Source of the DNA: Salvia splendens
Lineage: Eukaryota; Streptophyta; Magnoliopsida; Lamiales; Lamiaceae
Length of the DNA: 64,000 nt
NCBI RefSeq assembly: GCF_004379255.2
Contig: NC_056046.1
Span: 2,666,001-2,730,000 of the forward strand
Direction of reading: 5' to 3'
Part shown: one piece after another, positions 47,761-59,067 of the stretch
Layout: every line of letters begins with the position of its first letter
Position numbering within the stretch: position 1 is the stretch's first letter
Made by a program: the position numbers and the translations under genes
Notes under the pieces: model-generated
Seen by the model: the letters and a program-made list of their open reading frames with translations, nothing else
Told to the model about the DNA's origin: nothing
Database searches by the model: none

Positions 47761-48783
47761 TATAGTAGCTTGTCAAATTCCAAACGCCTATCTTATTTTT
47801 CATTCGAGCTTGAAACAAACAACTCTCTATCTCGTTCTTGGTTACAGTAGTAGGCAGAAGCATCCACAACAAGATCATCAATGGATCATGCCATGAAAAT
47901 CTGTATTTGGCATTGATGCTTTATTACTTAATACTCCTATCTGTTGTTCACTTTAAAGCACAAAAACTTACCATAATTTTTTTAATTCCTTTCTTTGTCC
48001 TTCAAAATTATTATCGCAGTTCATTCAAAAATTCTAGTATTTGAAATTAATTTCATTAATTGAGTTGAATTTTAATCGAGATTAACATAAATGAAACTTG
48101 ATACTAGTCTTTTTACATTATCATCCTCTTCTCATTTTTATTTCCTCTACTGTGCTTGGGTTTATGCCTTATGGAATAATCATGTGGTTTTACGGTTCAT
48201 TGTTGCAAAACAACACAGCTTTTGCATTTATGCTTAGTTACAGTTTACATACAGTACGGTTTTAAAAACGTTTCGATTATAACAACACTCTCAGTCAAGC
48301 CATAGTCCGACTTGCATCACTAAAATGACGTCGTTTGCTGCGGAGACCAAGCATAACACTAATAAACACAGAAGTAGCGAAGAAAGATTGACACAGCGTC
48401 CATCGACATGAAAGATGGTATATTGCTTTAACTATACACACGACATGACATTGTTCGACGTAGATTGCTCTGATGTCTACAAGAAGTAAGGGAGAACCAA
48501 GAAATGTGCAAAAATGCACTATAGTAAAAAGGAAAACTGAGCAGGCCTGTATAACTCTCTGCCTACCTTTGTATACATGCCAAACAAAGTCGCCATCAAA
48601 ATAGGCGAAGCTTTTAAGTATAAAACTTAAATAATTTACACCTTTGGAATACACACAACTCCATAATATGCTGATACAAGTTTCTGCTTCTCAACGGGTA
48701 ACACGACAAGGGGCTGCTTGTATGGCACATGCATGTCAGGGATCAGATTCTACCTTGAGTCCGGATAGACGCGAGTGTTGTGG
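47761..48783. other. Spacer, no further gene seen
   Basis: DNA between the U2 promoter and the stop codon of the AP2-type gene, including that gene's probable 3' UTR. No coding exon recognised. Confidence 0.45.
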
Positions 48784-51364
48784 TTACTCTCCTTGCTGGA
48801 AGAAGGTATAACCCGAGCCAGACTCGTTTTTTGTTACCTGCACGTAGTGTTATACCTTCAGTAACCACTAACCAGTTCCATAAGTTGAAAGGCACGACCA
48901 AATGGTGTTACTATTGTTACTCTTTACATAATGGTTTATTGTGATCTAAACTGATATTCTCTGAAGCAAAACATAAACTACATAATATGTATCTCTGAGC
49001 ACTCTGTAGTTACCTAATTAAGAAGGCTAAGCTATATAGTCCAGAAACATGGTGTTTAAGCATATCAACGGCATTGCGAGCCAAGATTGTCAACTTACAA
49101 AACTTCTCAAAGGAGAACATATACATTAGAGGCTCAGTAAAAGAAAATCACACCTCATTCATACGTGATGATCCAGCAGGAAGAACTGGGACAAGAGAGC
49201 TCCAGAGAAGGGGGTCAGTTAATGGGTCGATACTGTTGTAGTTGGTCAGAAGGGGAGCAGACAGAAGAGGGGACAGCTGATATCTGTGAATAGGTAATCC
49301 TCCGGCTATCCCATATGCAACATCATGTCTCTCACTTCCAACATCATGGCATGATTTCTCAACAGTTTTCCCAAGTTCAATTTTATCAATATTGCTTTTG
49401 TTTTCATTCTCATCATTCTCCTCTTTCCCTTTATTTTTTGTGATTCTCTCCTGAAGGCTCTTGTATGCTGCTGAGTTCAACAAGCTATTCATGGCAGATA
49501 TCTTTTTATGGTTCAATCTTTCTGGAGGGACACCAAGTCGTGGCATTTCATAGGGTTCTGTGGGTTGGGTAGACTGTTCTAGGGCTTTCAGTTCACTAGC
49601 GACAGCATCGGAACCCCCAGGATTTGTCTCATCTACTGCTTTTGACTGGAAATCAGTCAGACTAGATTTACTTGTGCCCCACCATTTGATGTAATTTGTT
49701 AAATCAATCTTCCTCTCAACACTATAAACACCTGCATTTTCACTTCCTGTGGCTGCCTCATCACCTGCACCTTTAACAGCAGCACACTTAGACCGGCACA
49801 CAAATCATTTGGAAAATTAATAAACAAAGCATCTTAAGGCATAATTTCGGATTTGAACTCAGCAATAAGACAATTGTATCCTATTCAAAGCCAGTCTCAC
49901 CATAAAGTGCATTATTGTAATCAGCTCCAGGAGTGCGGCCAAATTGTGAATCCCATCGACTACTGAGAAAAGAATTTACAGAAAAGAATCACAAAGTAAA
50001 GAATGATAGATAGACCCAATACCAGCTAATCTTGTCAAAAACGTGTAAAATGTACCTGGAAAGGGGACGATATTTGGAGACACCCCTGGAGAAACCACTA
50101 CTCTTCCTGCAAAAGATTTGGCATGTAAGAACCTGAATTCATTTAAGAACGGAAACAGCAAAAATCCAATATTGACCTCCTAAGTGATGCTAGATAATCC
50201 TCTCGAGAGAGGTTTTGCATTTCCTCAAGGTCCCTTGTATAATCTGTGACCTGTGCAGCCACATCAGTTTTTAAGGAAAACAAAATGCAATTGCCACAAA
50301 GTTAGTAGTTCGTCTACCCATAAACATTATTACATGTGATAAACGAAACCATCTACTCCATTGCCATACCAAATTATATCCTGAGTCAGAAAGTTCTTAC
50401 CGGAAAATTAATAAGCGTTCCAGGGCCCCAGTATTTAAGAGCAGCTAGATCATAAGCTCTTGCTGCAGCTTCCTCATCATCATATGCACCTATAGCAGTT
50501 TCGGATGGAAAATATCAACACAGGTCTAAGTACTTTTCTGCTTCAATACAAAAAATGACCAGATTGCTTACCCAAGTAAACTGCACAATCAACCATGCAA
50601 CAGCATTCAGTTTCCCAGCAATGATGCAAAGAGCAAAAACAAACAGATAAGATTATCAGTTCAAAAAACAGACACATCAATTTACACGCATGAATTCACC
50701 TTGTTTTCCTTTCTTATTTTGGTTTTGATTCCAGGTACTTTTATCCCATAGATGTGCTTCATAACGACCAGTCCACCGATGCCTAATTTGGTAACAATAA
50801 AACCGCAATCAAAATCTAAATCAACGACAAAATAATGATTAAAAATGCAAGAATTTAAGCAAGAAAATGCATTAGCCATCAGCTTCAAACGATGCCTAAT
50901 CTCATAACACTAAAAAGCAAAACCGCAATCAAAAGCTGAATCAACGAAAAAACAACGAATTAAAATGCAGATAACTAACGCTTCACTTCATCAGCTTCAA
51001 AACCTGTACCTCGCTCTAAACAGCAATCATAAACAACTCTCCTACTCGCCGAATTTCAGAAAATGCATCAAATTAACTCAATCCACCACAACAACATCCA
51101 GTACAAGCAACGAAGCTAAGTGCACACCACATGTTCGACGAATTATAAATACCTTGTGACTCCTCGATATATGGAGCTGCGTTTGCCGGCCGTGCAAGGA
51201 GGCATTCTGCTGATTCGCTCTTTCGCCGTGCAACCTCTCTCCTTCTTCGCTTTCTTCAGACCTCTGTAAAGCAGAAGATGATCGGGCGGCGGGCGCGCTT
51301 CGGAGCTTTCTCCGCCGCCAGTCTCCTCTGGCTTGGCGGCGTGCTCCGACGAGGAGGAAGCCAT
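48784..51364 (-). CDS. AP2/ERF transcription factor, At2g41710-like (AP2 subfamily)
   Basis: Nine exons: 51153-51364, 50700-50782, 50572-50580, 50401-50489, 50177-50250, 50056-50106, 49901-49959, 49154-49764 and 48784-48837; about 413 residues. Exon 3 is a 9-nt microexon (TTTACTTGG) completing the VYLG strand of the first AP2 domain, as known in WRI1-type genes. The first AP2 domain runs [20 protein letters not shown] to [11 protein letters not shown]. The second is truncated: it keeps [16 protein letters not shown] and stops shortly after SRWDSQ. The C-terminus has [15 protein letters not shown] and the [11 protein letters not shown] box of At2g41710 relatives, ending [10 protein letters not shown]. 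The start is the ATG at 51364 (MASSSS). The exon 8 acceptor could be 6 nt further upstream (49770). A nuclear DNA-binding regulator; targets are unknown from sequence. Confidence 0.94.
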
Positions 51365-51720
51365 GACGATCACGGCGATCCTTGTTGCGGTGGGAGAGAG
51401 AAATTAGCTAGTAATCGCTGGAGAGGGGAGAGAGATTTAGAGTGTGGATAGTGAGAAGAGAGGTCTGTGATATTTTTGCACCGAATGAGAAATTCTACAG
51501 AGCAAGGAGAAGGGATGGGAATGACAAAAGTGCCCTTAGGTAATTTCCGGTGACTGCTGCAATGGATATGATTGCGGGAGGACATTTTGGAGATATTGAA
51601 ATTGTAACGGCTACGAGGAAACATCTTACACCTGTCTCGGTGGTCATCTACAAAAATCATCATGTTTGTGGAATAGATGGTTGAACGGGCCGAGATAAAT
51701 GGGCTTTTGTTCGGCCCTAT
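51365..51720 (-). promoter_or_regulatory. 5' UTR and promoter of the AP2-type gene
   Basis: A CT/GA-rich leader of about 100 bases adjoins the start. GGGCC and GGGCTT site II-like motifs cluster at 51687-51715, as at the isomerase gene. Function inferred. Confidence 0.45.
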
Positions 51721-54660
51721 TACAACCTAACTTCATTTTATTTGCACATATAAATTGACTAATTGAGGTGGTATTAGTTTGCTAACTAATTAAAGTGCTA
51801 CTTCATTGTTAACTAAATCAATATTTCAATTAAAAATGTCAAAAACTTGAATATATATGCCAATACAAATCTGTCGGTATTCATAATATGTCAACACAAA
51901 TTTGTTGATATTACATTTTTATTTGATTTGATTAGCAAATAACACATTAAGATAGTTAGCATTTAATCACATCCATATAAATCGAAGTATCATAATAGAC
52001 CTATTAATAATACTCGTACTTAGATATATTAGAAATAATTCGATATAAGAGAATTAGTTAGTGTAAATAATGTCGTTATGAAACCTTTTGATTTCCTGAA
52101 TTGGCGGGTGTCTACGTCTAAATTATTCCATTCGTCTCATGAGAATATGTACTTTCTAATTTTTTTTAAAAGTTCAATCTAATAAGTTAAGATCCATTCT
52201 TCACCCACAATACTTCAATTACTTTTTCTTTCTATTTTTATCTTACTTTATCAATTATGAATTAAAACTCATGTCTCAACCAAGAGTTTAATTGTGGATT
52301 AAAACTCATGTCCCAACCAAGAGTGCGTACTCTAGTGGAACATAGTGAGGATTTGATTTATTGGCAAATATTATTGTGAATTATTTGAAAATAAAATAAA
52401 TATTGTGAGACATCATACTTTGTAATGTATGTACATGACAAATCCATCAGATATCGAATCTATGTACTTCACACACCTACCGCTGAATTACCTACTTTCC
52501 TCATATATGTTCAAAATCAATTATACTAAGTACGTTTTAAGCCACGCATAAACAAGTGATGTTTGTTGTTAATCCGATATTTAGTCAATTTATCGAATGC
52601 AATATTTCAAATTTTTGTACGAATGTATAATTTGTTAGTCAACTTATATTGTCATATAAGTTGTCTGAGAGTCAATTTTAATTTTCAACTGCGACATAAG
52701 TTTTGAATTTAATCATATTTTTCTATAAACAATCAAAGAGTAATAGATTTGTATAATTTCTTTAATTTATGCACAACTCCATATTAGTAATGTATTCGAT
52801 CATTGTTTTTTAAAGGAGTAATGTTTTTGCAGCTATACAGTTACTAGCATATTATTTTAGATTTTAACTGTTTGGAATAATGTTTCAAAATTATATACTA
52901 CAAATTCTTAAAATAAGAAAAAACAAATTAATAATCATAATATTAATCTCTATTCATATACAGATAGACTCAAAGTTAATGGAAGAAAGTAAATATACTA
53001 AAATTATTTATACATTGATTATATTAATAATTTATTATTATTATTATTTGTTTAAATATTTATTACTAAAATAATTTTGTAGGAGTACAATTGAGTCATG
53101 GCGGCAGTATACCTTTTTTTTCCAATGGGTGAAAATCTAAGCCCCCTTCGGTGGTAAGTGGTAACACCGAAAATTATTATAATCTCTCTATTTCCTATAT
53201 ATTGGTAAAGTAGATAGAGAAAACATAGTTAATAGTAGTAGTAATTTATTAGCTGAATAAGGTTCACAAGAAAGAAAAATTTACTAAAAATAAAAATAGA
53301 CTAGTTTTATAAAACGAATGATAAAAAAACCTATCTACAGTATTTTAATTCCATTATTATACTGTAGTACTTTGCAACTTTACAACTCCATTATATATAA
53401 AACAAAAATAAACTGAGATAATAAAAAATTAATCAATCATGGCGAATTGGAATCAAGGTCACGTGCATACGTCTTGAACGGAACGTGACCGCCAGCAATC
53501 CGCCAATCGTGGTGGGATCCAATTTCGAGATTTTCGCCTCATTTTGTCTATTCCCTGTATCATTATTATATGTCGTGTTTTAAAATTATTTAATTGTAAA
53601 ACTGTCCATAATCTTACAATATCATATATTTAATAATTTAATTGAATCGATCGGCATTGCTAGCTAATTTATGTATTTAAGTCTGTGACACAGCTAGCCA
53701 CTATACACTACTAAACAAAAGTGCTCCAATCGTGGTGGTATAAAAATAATACATATGGCTACTCCTTTTTATATTGTGATTATTGCTAGTGAGTGTGCAT
53801 AGCAGCATAGGCATCTTCACCTAATTTAAAAATAAATGCCAAGTATAATACTAAAGAAATTGCATAATTTAAAGCATATACCATAAGAAACTAGATGGCT
53901 AGAAAAACTTATCACCAGACAAATTGGGGAATGTTTCATTTTCAGTGCTATCTTTACAGCTCATTTGTCACATAAATGGATGTAATTTACTTTAAAATTT
54001 AAAATTGACAATAATTGTAATTCATTCATATAAAATTAAGAATTATTGGTGCTGTGGAAGAAATTGAAATTGATTTCCGTGGAAGAAATAAAAAATAAGC
54101 AAGGTAGCCGTTAAATACACATGGCTTGTTTGTTTTTTTAAATAATCATTTTTACTTCTTTTACCACATAATAACAGTCTGTCACGATACACGATCATCA
54201 TTTCAAACACTATAGAACCTGATTTATTATTGATTTTTTTATTTTTATAATCTATCTTTTCCATCTAAAATGATTAATTATTTTTGAGTAGCTATGCGAG
54301 AAAATGGTAATAAATAATTATAGTATAGAGAAAATAAAATAAATAAAAAAATAATATAAATACAATTCTCTTTTATACTATTTTCTCTCGCACTTTATTT
54401 TTTTTTCACTCTAACTATTTATAGTTTTTGCAAAACAACATTAAAAAAAGAATTAATCACCTGAACGGGGCAGAAGGTGTCATAGGACCAGTTAATTACA
54501 TTATAAAATGCCTTAGTGCACCTTTAATTTTTTGCCAGCACAATATTTAACTGCATTTCCTAAAATACCCTTTCAATACATTATATTTTCAGTTTTAAAG
54601 CTTATAGTATTTCACATTTAAGTACCCACTCATTTCAATCTCCACACTCTCATCTCACTA
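51721..54660. other. Long AT-rich spacer, no gene seen
   Basis: No exon or RNA gene recognised. A direct repeat of about 28 bases with 39-base period (ATTAAAACTCATGTCYCAAC at about 52261 and 52300) lies within it. Simple AT repeats are common near 52.9-53.4 kb. Confidence 0.5.
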
Positions 54661-54665
54661 CTGAG

Positions 54666-55378
54666 GTACTTTCTCTCTCTAGTCAATGCAGGTTTAGAGC
54701 TTCAATTTCAATAACTTTGCTTCACTGAGAAATTGCGATGGTGCTTAAGAGAATAATAATGTTGTGATTGTTTGGAATATTTTTTAGAAACTGCATTTGA
54801 TTCTTTTCCTCTATTGCAATCTTGTCAAATTTGGGGTTTACGGTGTTGATTTGGTGTGTTCCTTGTGTTTATGCGCTTGATTGCGAATACTGAGCTGCAT
54901 CTATACTTCATTTGCAGATCAAGCGAGTTAATGCATGATTTTACATTATGGTTACAATAAGTGCATTTCTCGAGCTGCTGAATTTGGAAAATCTTTTTTT
55001 TTTGTTAAAGAGATGAACCTTTCTGCATCCAAACCTGACTTCTTTGATTTTGTTAAAAATATGCTTTGATTTTGTTAGGATGACTCGGCTTTTTTCAGAC
55101 TCACTATTTACAAAATTGTTGTGGCTTTGAACTGAACTAAATTGGATTAGATATTCCTGTTAATTTAGCTGTGTATCTATATCCCACATAAATGACCTTA
55201 TTTCCTTGATCTTACACCTCAATTTTTTTGCTGCTTACAATCTATTGATATATTCTGATTCTGATTGATGTGCGTCATGAAATCTTTATAAATGCTGGAT
55301 TGGAACTTATGCTTGTTCATTTCCTGTTACAGCATTGTTTGTCATTTTGCTCACTAATACTTTTTTGAATATCTGTAG
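54666..55378 (+). other. Leader intron of the sterol reductase gene
   Basis: A donor at CTGAG/GTACTTTC and an acceptor ATCTGTAG/GCCTC bound a T-rich 713-base intron ending 17 bases before the start codon. The first exon would be the CT-rich leader ending at 54665. Leader introns are common in highly expressed plant genes. Confidence 0.65.
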
Positions 55379-55395
55379 GCCTCTACTTTACCACA

Positions 55396-57174
55396 ATGTC
55401 AGATCTAGAGGCCCCTCTACGCCCCAAGCGGAAGAAGGTTTGGGTGGACTACTTTGTCCAATTCCGATGGATAATAGTGATCTTTGTTGTCCTTCCGATT
55501 TCATTCACGCTATACTTCCTCACATATCTTGGGGATGTGTGGTCTGAGTCCAAATCGTTCAAGAAGCGTCAACAGGAACATGACGAAAATGTCGAGAGAG
55601 TTGTGAAGCGACTCAAGGAGAGGAACCCAAAGAAGGATGGTCTAGTCTGCACAGCTCGTAAGCCATGGATTGCTGTTGGAATGCGCAATGTGGACTATAA
55701 GCGTGCTCGCCATTTTGAGGTCGATCTTTCTGCCTTCAGAAATGTTCTGGAGATTGACAAGGAGAGAATGGTAGCCAGAGTTGAGCCTTTGGTCAATATG
55801 GGTCAGATTTCGAGGGTCACTGTCCCGATGAATCTGTCTCTTGCAGTTGTTGCAGAGCTCGATGATCTTACCGTTGGAGGTCTGATCAATGGCTATGGCA
55901 TTGAAGGAAGCTCCCATATTTATGGCCTGTTCTCCGATACTGTCGTGGCTTATGAAATTGTTTTGGCAGACGGCCGGTTGGTTAGAGCAACAAAAGACAA
56001 TGAATACTCCGACCTCTTCTATGCTATCCCATGGTCTCAGGGGACACTAGGACTCCTTGTTGCAGCTGAGATTAAGCTCATCCCTATCAAGGAATATATG
56101 AAGCTAACATACAAGCCTTTAGTGGGTAATCTTAAGGAGCTCGCCCAAGGTTATATTGATTCATTCGCACCAAGGGACGGGGATCAGGACAATCCCGACA
56201 AGGTGCCAGACTTTGTTGAGACCATGATCTACTCTCCAACTGAAGCTGTCTTCATGACGGGTAGATATGCTTCAAAGGAAGAGGCCAAGAAGAAGGGAAA
56301 CAAGACCAACAGTGTTTGCTGGTGGTTCAAACCGTGGTTCTACCAGCATGCTCAGACTGCATTGAAGAAAGGCGAATTTGTCGAGTATATCCCAACGAGA
56401 GAATACTACCACCGGCATACTAGGTGCTTGTATTGGGAGGGGAAACTCATTCTTCCCTTTGCTGACCAGTGGTGGTTCAGGTTTCTCTTTGGTTGGTTGA
56501 TGCCCCCTAAGGTCTCTCTCCTCAAGGCTACTCAGGGTGACGCTATTAGAAACTATTACCACGAGATGCATGTCATTCAGGATATGCTCGTCCCACTGTA
56601 CAAGGTGGGAGATGCTCTGGAATGGGTCCACAGAGAGATGGAGGTATATATATTAGTTTTTTCCTATCTTAGTCTTACAATTTCGATGTTGTTAGTTTTG
56701 TATTTATACTAACAAGTGAATGCTGTATAGGTATATCCAATCTGGCTCTGCCCACACAGGCTGTACAAACTCCCAGTGAAAACAATGGTGTATCCCGAGC
56801 CAGGATTCGAGCTACAGCGCAGACAGGGTGACACCCAGTATGCACAAATGTACACTGATGTTGGAATCTATTACGCCCCTGGGCCAGTCCTGAGAGGTGA
56901 GGAATTTGACGGGTCTGAGGCAGTCCGCAGGATGGAGAGCTGGTTGATTGAGAACCACGGTTACCAGCCACAGTATGCTGTGTCCGAGCTCAGCGAGAAG
57001 AACTTCTGGAGAATGTTCGATGCTGGCCTCTACGAGCATGCCAGGAGGAAGTACAGAGCTGTGGGCACCTTCATGAGCCTGTACTATAAATCAAAGAAGG
57101 GCAGGAAGACGGAGAAGGAGGTTCAGGAAGCTGAGCAGGCCATCTGCGAAGCGCCTGATGCTGAGGCCGATTAA
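55396..57174 (+). CDS. DWF1: Delta(24)-sterol reductase (DWARF1/DIMINUTO)
   Basis: Two coding exons: 55396-56643 and 56731-57174, total 563 residues (Arabidopsis DWF1 has 561). An N-terminal membrane anchor (WIIVIFVVLPISFTLYFLTYL, about residues 24-45) precedes a PCMH-type FAD-binding domain with VEPLVNMGQI, DDLTVGGLINGYGIEG and SQGTLGLLVAAEI. The C-terminal substrate part includes YYHEMHVIQDMLVPLYK, the splice junction, then YPIWLCPHRLYK. It converts 24-methylenecholesterol to campesterol by isomerising and reducing the side-chain double bond, supplying brassinosteroid and membrane sterols at the ER. Calmodulin binding, known in Arabidopsis, fits the basic helix near FRFLFGWLMPPKVSLLK. The frame and splice sites are intact. 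Confidence 0.98.
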
Positions 57175-58190
57175 AAAAACACTGCGAATGCTGGCTGTTG
57201 TTGATGATGAAATTCGAGTAGGATTGTGTTATTTCCCTGGCCTTTTCTCTGAGTTATCGGTTTTTGCTTTATGTATTGAGATCTGTAGTTTGCTAAGTTT
57301 AACTCTGTAGACTTTGATTTGAAGTTGGAAGAAGTGCTGTGCACTATCCCTCTCCTATTATTCCATCCTGTGATGTTACTCTCACCTAATTTATTACAGG
57401 AAATTGGTTTACTTTCTTTACTTTGAATTGTCGGTCTTAAATAAATTTACAGGCCTAAATTTCATTATGAGGTTCTTTTATGTTCTGTTTTAGCTTAGTT
57501 TATCAATCCAAAATTCACATGTCACTATAGAATGAAACCTTCACATATTGATTTGGAATACTTACAAATATTAAACCCATGTAGATGAAGTAGCTAATGC
57601 ATATAAAAATATAAAAGGACATTAGTTTATACTATGTAAAATGGTCTTTTTTTTCATTTTCGTCAGTTTATCATAATTAGTCCCTATTTATTTGTAGGGT
57701 ATGTTTCTTTTATAAGTGAATCATATTTTTCACTAAATCGTGCTTCTAACCATTTTGTTCTGTCTATTTCTTTTTAGTTTTTACCGATTTGTATTACTCC
57801 TAATATCACGAGTATCATTTACTATCATGATTATTTTTCGTGGTGGAGAGTGATTTTGATAACTATGAAATGGAGTGACTTGGTTAAATTATCTTCCAAA
57901 CCCACAAAAATCAGAAATCTTATTATTGGCAATTTTATATTTTGTGGTGTACTTTTCATTTGTAACTTAAAACTATTAATGCCAGTTAATCATAAGTGAC
58001 AACACACTCAAATTGCCATGAACAATAGTAATAAAAATGTGACCGTTAAAAGCTGAACGTTGAGCTTTGGAAATTTCCACTCCCCTTTATATCCATGAAA
58101 TAGTTCAGTTCAGCTCAAACACTCTCTTCTAAATATATAATCCAAGCTCAATAAATCACACACGATTCATTCTCTCTCTTTCTCTCTGCG
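57175..58190. other. Spacer with 3' UTR, no gene seen
   Basis: The first 200 or so bases are the sterol reductase 3' UTR. The rest is AT-rich. A CT-rich leader precedes the small gene at 58191. Confidence 0.5.
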
Positions 58191-58418
58191 ATGGGGATGG
58201 TGATAGTGTTGTCTTTGCCTTTGATTCTGTTTTCATTACTTCTAGGATTTGGGTGTTATCTTTTCGGAAGAGCAAAGGGCAGGAAAGAAGCATACGCCAC
58301 CGCACAAATTTTCACCGCACCAGCTCCCCCGCCGGGAAGCGTCGCCGCCGCCGATTACAAAGCTCCTCATCAGCCACTACAACCCATCTTCAAGCCCGAC
58401 AAATCTGCTAATGTTTAG
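58191..58418 (+). CDS. Small single-pass membrane protein, unknown function
   Basis: 75 residues, one exon. A strongly hydrophobic N-terminus (VIVLSLPLILFSLLLGFG, residues 4-21) is followed by YLFGRAKGRKEA, then a Pro/Ala-rich tail ending in KPDKSANV. The start is set by an ATG after a (CT)n leader typical of plant mRNAs, with TATA-like CCTTTATATCC about 105 bases upstream. I recall similar short plant proteins with a hydrophobic head and a FGRAKGR plus KPD-SANV tail, but no function. The topology suggests a signal anchor or uncleaved signal. No overlap with larger exons. Confidence 0.7.
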   Translation: MGMVIVLSLPLILFSLLLGFGCYLFGRAKGRKEAYATAQIFTAPAPPPGSVAAADYKAPHQPLQPIFKPDKSANV

Positions 58419-59067
58419 TGCTACTTTTTTCTGCGACGAGACTTGAGAGAGCTTTCTTCTGTGTGAAAAAACTGGTAGTACTATACATATATGTTGATTT
58501 GTGGCGAAATTAAATTTTTTTGTACATCTTGTATGATGAAATATTATTTTTATAATTGTTTGTTCAAATAATCACATTTGTCGTTGAATGGCTTCAAATG
58601 GATATGTAGTCCTCTATTTAATCACAGTTCATAAATAAATTCATAATATTGTACAAATACTACTATAACTTATCATAGTATAATTCGAAAAACACGAATA
58701 TAGATTGGAATTTTGTAATGCACATTCACTCCATGTTGGGGATGCATAGTTAATCCGAAACAGGGTATCGATTCTATTAATGTGATTTTGCCTCTATAAT
58801 TCTTACAACCATAATAGATTATTCACCGATTTCGACCCAAAGAAAATAAAATATAGTAGTAATAAACACAAAGAAACGCATTAAAGTGCGACTTTACTTC
58901 AGCAAGCTTCGGTACACAGCATAGAGCATACACACGGCAGTTGGTGGCGGCCTGATCAACCAAAAGCCGATCTGGCGGCGGCCGATTTCTGACGTCGTAT
59001 GCGAAAGTTCTGTTTCTTATACATTCAATTTCACAATTATCGATCCACTAAACCCTAAGTATCAACA
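58419..59067. other. Spacer, no gene seen
   Basis: 3' UTR of the small gene, then AT-rich DNA. The last 150 bases are GC-richer and were probably the promoter and leader of the ancestral VPS3-type gene. Confidence 0.4.
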
